Shown here one piece after another: positions 62,703 through 64,000 of a DNA stretch of 64,000 nucleotides. Where the stretch lies: contig JBFWWU010000013.1 in NCBI GenBank assembly GCA_050246015.1, positions 1-64,000 on the forward strand, given 5' to 3'. The position numbers were made by a program, and so were the translations under genes. The notes below the pieces were generated by a model, which did no database searches, was not told the origin of the DNA, and saw nothing but the letters and a program-made list of their open reading frames with translations. Numbering within the stretch: the stretch's first letter is position 1; the number at the start of each line of letters is the position of its first letter. Origin of the DNA: JTS-AC122 sp050246015. Its GTDB lineage: Bacteria; Planctomycetota; Phycisphaerae; Phycisphaerales; UBA1924.

Positions 62703-63371
62703 ATGCCAAAGAACGCCCCGGGACTGGACGAACCGATCGACGATCAGCCGCCGGCGCCGCAGGCCACCCCGGAGCGTTCGGGGTTGATGGCGGAGGGCGA
62801 GCCGGTGCGGCAGTCCGGGATGGACTGGTTCGTGCTGCGCGTGGCGAGCAACAAGGAAGGGTCGGTGCGAGAGACGCTGCTGCGCAAAGTGCAGATCGAG
62901 AACATGACGCACCTGGTGGGGCGGATCCTTGTGCCGACAGAGAAGACCAAGACGATCAAGGGAGGCCGGCAGCGCATCATCGAGACGAAGTTGTACCCCG
63001 GGTACGTGTTCGTGGAGATGCGGCTGGAACCCGACGGGCGAATCCCGCAGGACGTGTTCTTCCTGATCAAGGAGACGACAGGCGTGGGGGACTTCGTGGG
63101 GACGGCGGGTCGGCCGACGCCGATGAAGGAACACGAGATCGAGAAGATGCTTGTGGATTCTCGCAAGCCCGAGGATGAGCCGAGCGTGAAGCTCGTGTTC
63201 GAGAAGGGCGAGAGCGTGACGATCAAGGAAGGTCCGTTCCAGGGGTACGAGGGCACGGTGGACGAACTGTTGCCCGAGAAGGGGCTGGTGCGTGTGCTGG
63301 TCACGATCTTCGGTCGGCAGGCGCCGATCGAACTCGAGGAATGGCAGCTCGCCAAGACGGACGAGATGTAA
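62703..63371 (+). CDS. nusG: transcription termination/antitermination protein NusG
   Basis: 222 residues. ATG 62703 follows AAAGGAG at 7 nt. A 38-residue disordered N-terminal extension precedes the NGN domain (DWFVLRVASNKEGSVRETLL, KLYPGYVFVEMRL, VGDFVGTAGRPTPM), and the KOW domain ends the protein (KGESVTIKEGPFQGYEGTVDEL). It binds RNA polymerase and Rho or ribosomal protein S10. It lies 257 nt after secE; that gap has no supported gene. Confidence 0.95.
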   Translation: MPKNAPGLDEPIDDQPPAPQATPERSGLMAEGEPVRQSGMDWFVLRVASNKEGSVRETLLRKVQIENMTHLVGRILVPTEKTKTIKGGRQRIIETKLYPGYVFVEMRLEPDGRIPQDVFFLIKETTGVGDFVGTAGRPTPMKEHEIEKMLVDSRKPEDEPSVKLVFEKGESVTIKEGPFQGYEGTVDELLPEKGLVRVLVTIFGRQAPIELEEWQLAKTDEM

Positions 63372-63454
63372 GCCGGTCGCACGCCGACGAACAGGCGGCG
63401 GATCGCGAGCGCCATCGACTGGCGCTGCGGACGTCGCACGGCGGCAAAATCCGG

Positions 63455-63460
63455 TATACT
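63455..63460 (+). promoter_or_regulatory. -10 box (TATACT) downstream of nusG
   Basis: TATACT 36 nt before the ATG at 63497 gives a leader of about 30 nt with a GAGG ribosome site. No clear -35. Confidence 0.4.
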
Positions 63461-63496
63461 CGCGGCGCGGCGGGCGGCGCTTCAGCGAGGTACATC

Positions 63497-63904
63497 ATGG
63501 CACACCTTGTCATCATCAGCGAAACCGGGATGTTCCACTCCGCGTGTCTGTTCGACTACAGCCAGACCAAGCGAGACTGGTACGGCTTTCATCCGCGGAC
63601 GCACGGCCGACCCGTCGGCGCCGGCGAGGTGGACCGCACCGACCGCACGTGTTTCATCAACCATTACGTGCGTTTCGAGGTGAGCGAGGTGCACCTGCTG
63701 GAGGCGGAGCGGATGATTGAGCGCAAGTACGGATCCGCGACGTACGCGCTGGGTGTGCGGGACTGCGTAAGCCTGAGCGCGGACGTGGCGTATGAGTGCG
63801 GCTTGCGCGTGCCGTACTGGAACATCACGCCGTACGGGCTGGTGCAGATCCTGCGGCTGTACAACACGCCGACGCACTACGACGTGAAGCCGCTCCCGTG
63901 GTAG
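63497..63904 (+). CDS. small Cys/His protein, possible permuted NlpC/P60-like fold
   Basis: 135 residues, no signal peptide, not recognised with certainty. The order of motifs, an early His on a strand (ETGMFHSACLFDY) and a later Cys in a helix-start context (YALGVRDCVSLSADVAYECGL, about residues 83-103), recalls circularly permuted papain-like proteins of the NlpC/P60 superfamily such as LRAT and YiiX. In that case Cys90 would be the nucleophile and His14 its partner. This is inference from motif order only. It stands 125 nt after nusG with its own -10 box. Confidence 0.72.
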   Translation: MAHLVIISETGMFHSACLFDYSQTKRDWYGFHPRTHGRPVGAGEVDRTDRTCFINHYVRFEVSEVHLLEAERMIERKYGSATYALGVRDCVSLSADVAYECGLRVPYWNITPYGLVQILRLYNTPTHYDVKPLPW

Positions 63905-63917
63905 GCGGGCCGGCGAG

Positions 63918-64000
63918 TCATCGCCGAGCCGGCGCGGGACGGGATCGCAGCACGCGAGTGAGTTCGATGACCTCGCCGGCGGTCGCGGCGAAGACGCGGT
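63918..64000 (-). CDS. partial gene at the window edge (C-terminus only)
   Basis: The last 83 bases hold an open minus-strand frame that ends TGA at 63918-63920 and reads RVFAATAGEVIELTRVLRSR plus a short basic tail. Its composition looks coding. The start and identity are outside the window, and the fragment is too short to assign. Confidence 0.4.
   Translation of the reverse strand, partial: RVFAATAGEVIELTRVLRSRPAPARR

Overview
The window reads as a chromosomal segment of a high-GC planctomycete, most likely of the class Phycisphaerae. The evidence is seven secreted proteins ending in the duplicated 'SQDFFDFL..FF..GC' calcium-binding (GC-type dockerin) tail, a deoxyhypusine-synthase-like protein, a kynurenine 3-monooxygenase, DUF2891, DUF4331 and CRTAC1-type proteins, and generally short or leaderless 5' ends. 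No phage, insertion sequence, CRISPR array or plasmid module was found; this is core and secretome chromosome.

Layout. 0.1-10 kb: aspartate kinase and an orphan nuoF diverge from one promoter region, and both carry slippery (G8N) 9-base tandem repeats; then a dockerin protein, glmS, a choice-of-anchor-L dockerin protein behind a textbook sigma-54 promoter, a possible nuclease-fold protein and a DUF2891 protein. 9.5-14 kb (minus): parA-vanZ-lepA, with a short flagellin-family gene downstream. 14-26 kb: response regulator, universal stress protein, NHL-repeat Tat protein, pckA, an 825-residue Ig/dockerin protein divergent from an unknown HTH protein with a palindromic operator candidate between them, clpX, and a GH15 glucoamylase downstream of an OppA-like binding protein. 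28-41 kb: two SEDS (RodA/FtsW) genes, a Gly-rich zinc-ribbon membrane protein, kmo with a GNAT gene, several secreted proteins, M42 peptidase, deoxyhypusine synthase homologue and a YkgJ protein. 41-50 kb: metzincin-like protease, M32 carboxypeptidase, an Hpt plus response-regulator/GGDEF pair, peroxiredoxin Q, argG and a secreted EEP-fold dockerin protein. 50-59 kb: tRNA-Glu, a three-gene mlaE operon ending in a BNR/dockerin protein, a CRTAC1 dockerin protein, a response regulator, a TPR lipoprotein and DUF4331. 59.6-63.4 kb: the translation/export block tRNA-Thr, tuf, rpmG, tRNA-Trp, secE, nusG in the classical bacterial order, then a small Cys/His protein.

How it works together. The window mixes housekeeping (amino acid, amino-sugar and gluconeogenic metabolism, translation, proteolysis, cell-wall SEDS enzymes) with a large secretome whose members share a C-terminal tail, suggesting a common surface attachment or sorting route. 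Signalling is represented by Hpt, GGDEF and single-domain receivers.

Notable oddities: EF-Tu has a non-canonical switch I (KTVTI instead of RGITI); SecE carries a large extra extracytoplasmic segment; nine or more genes have a -10-like hexamer 5-7 nt before the start codon (leaderless mRNA candidates); and the plus strand switches from C-rich to G-rich at roughly 24-26 kb irrespective of gene strand, as seen at a replication origin or an inversion boundary.
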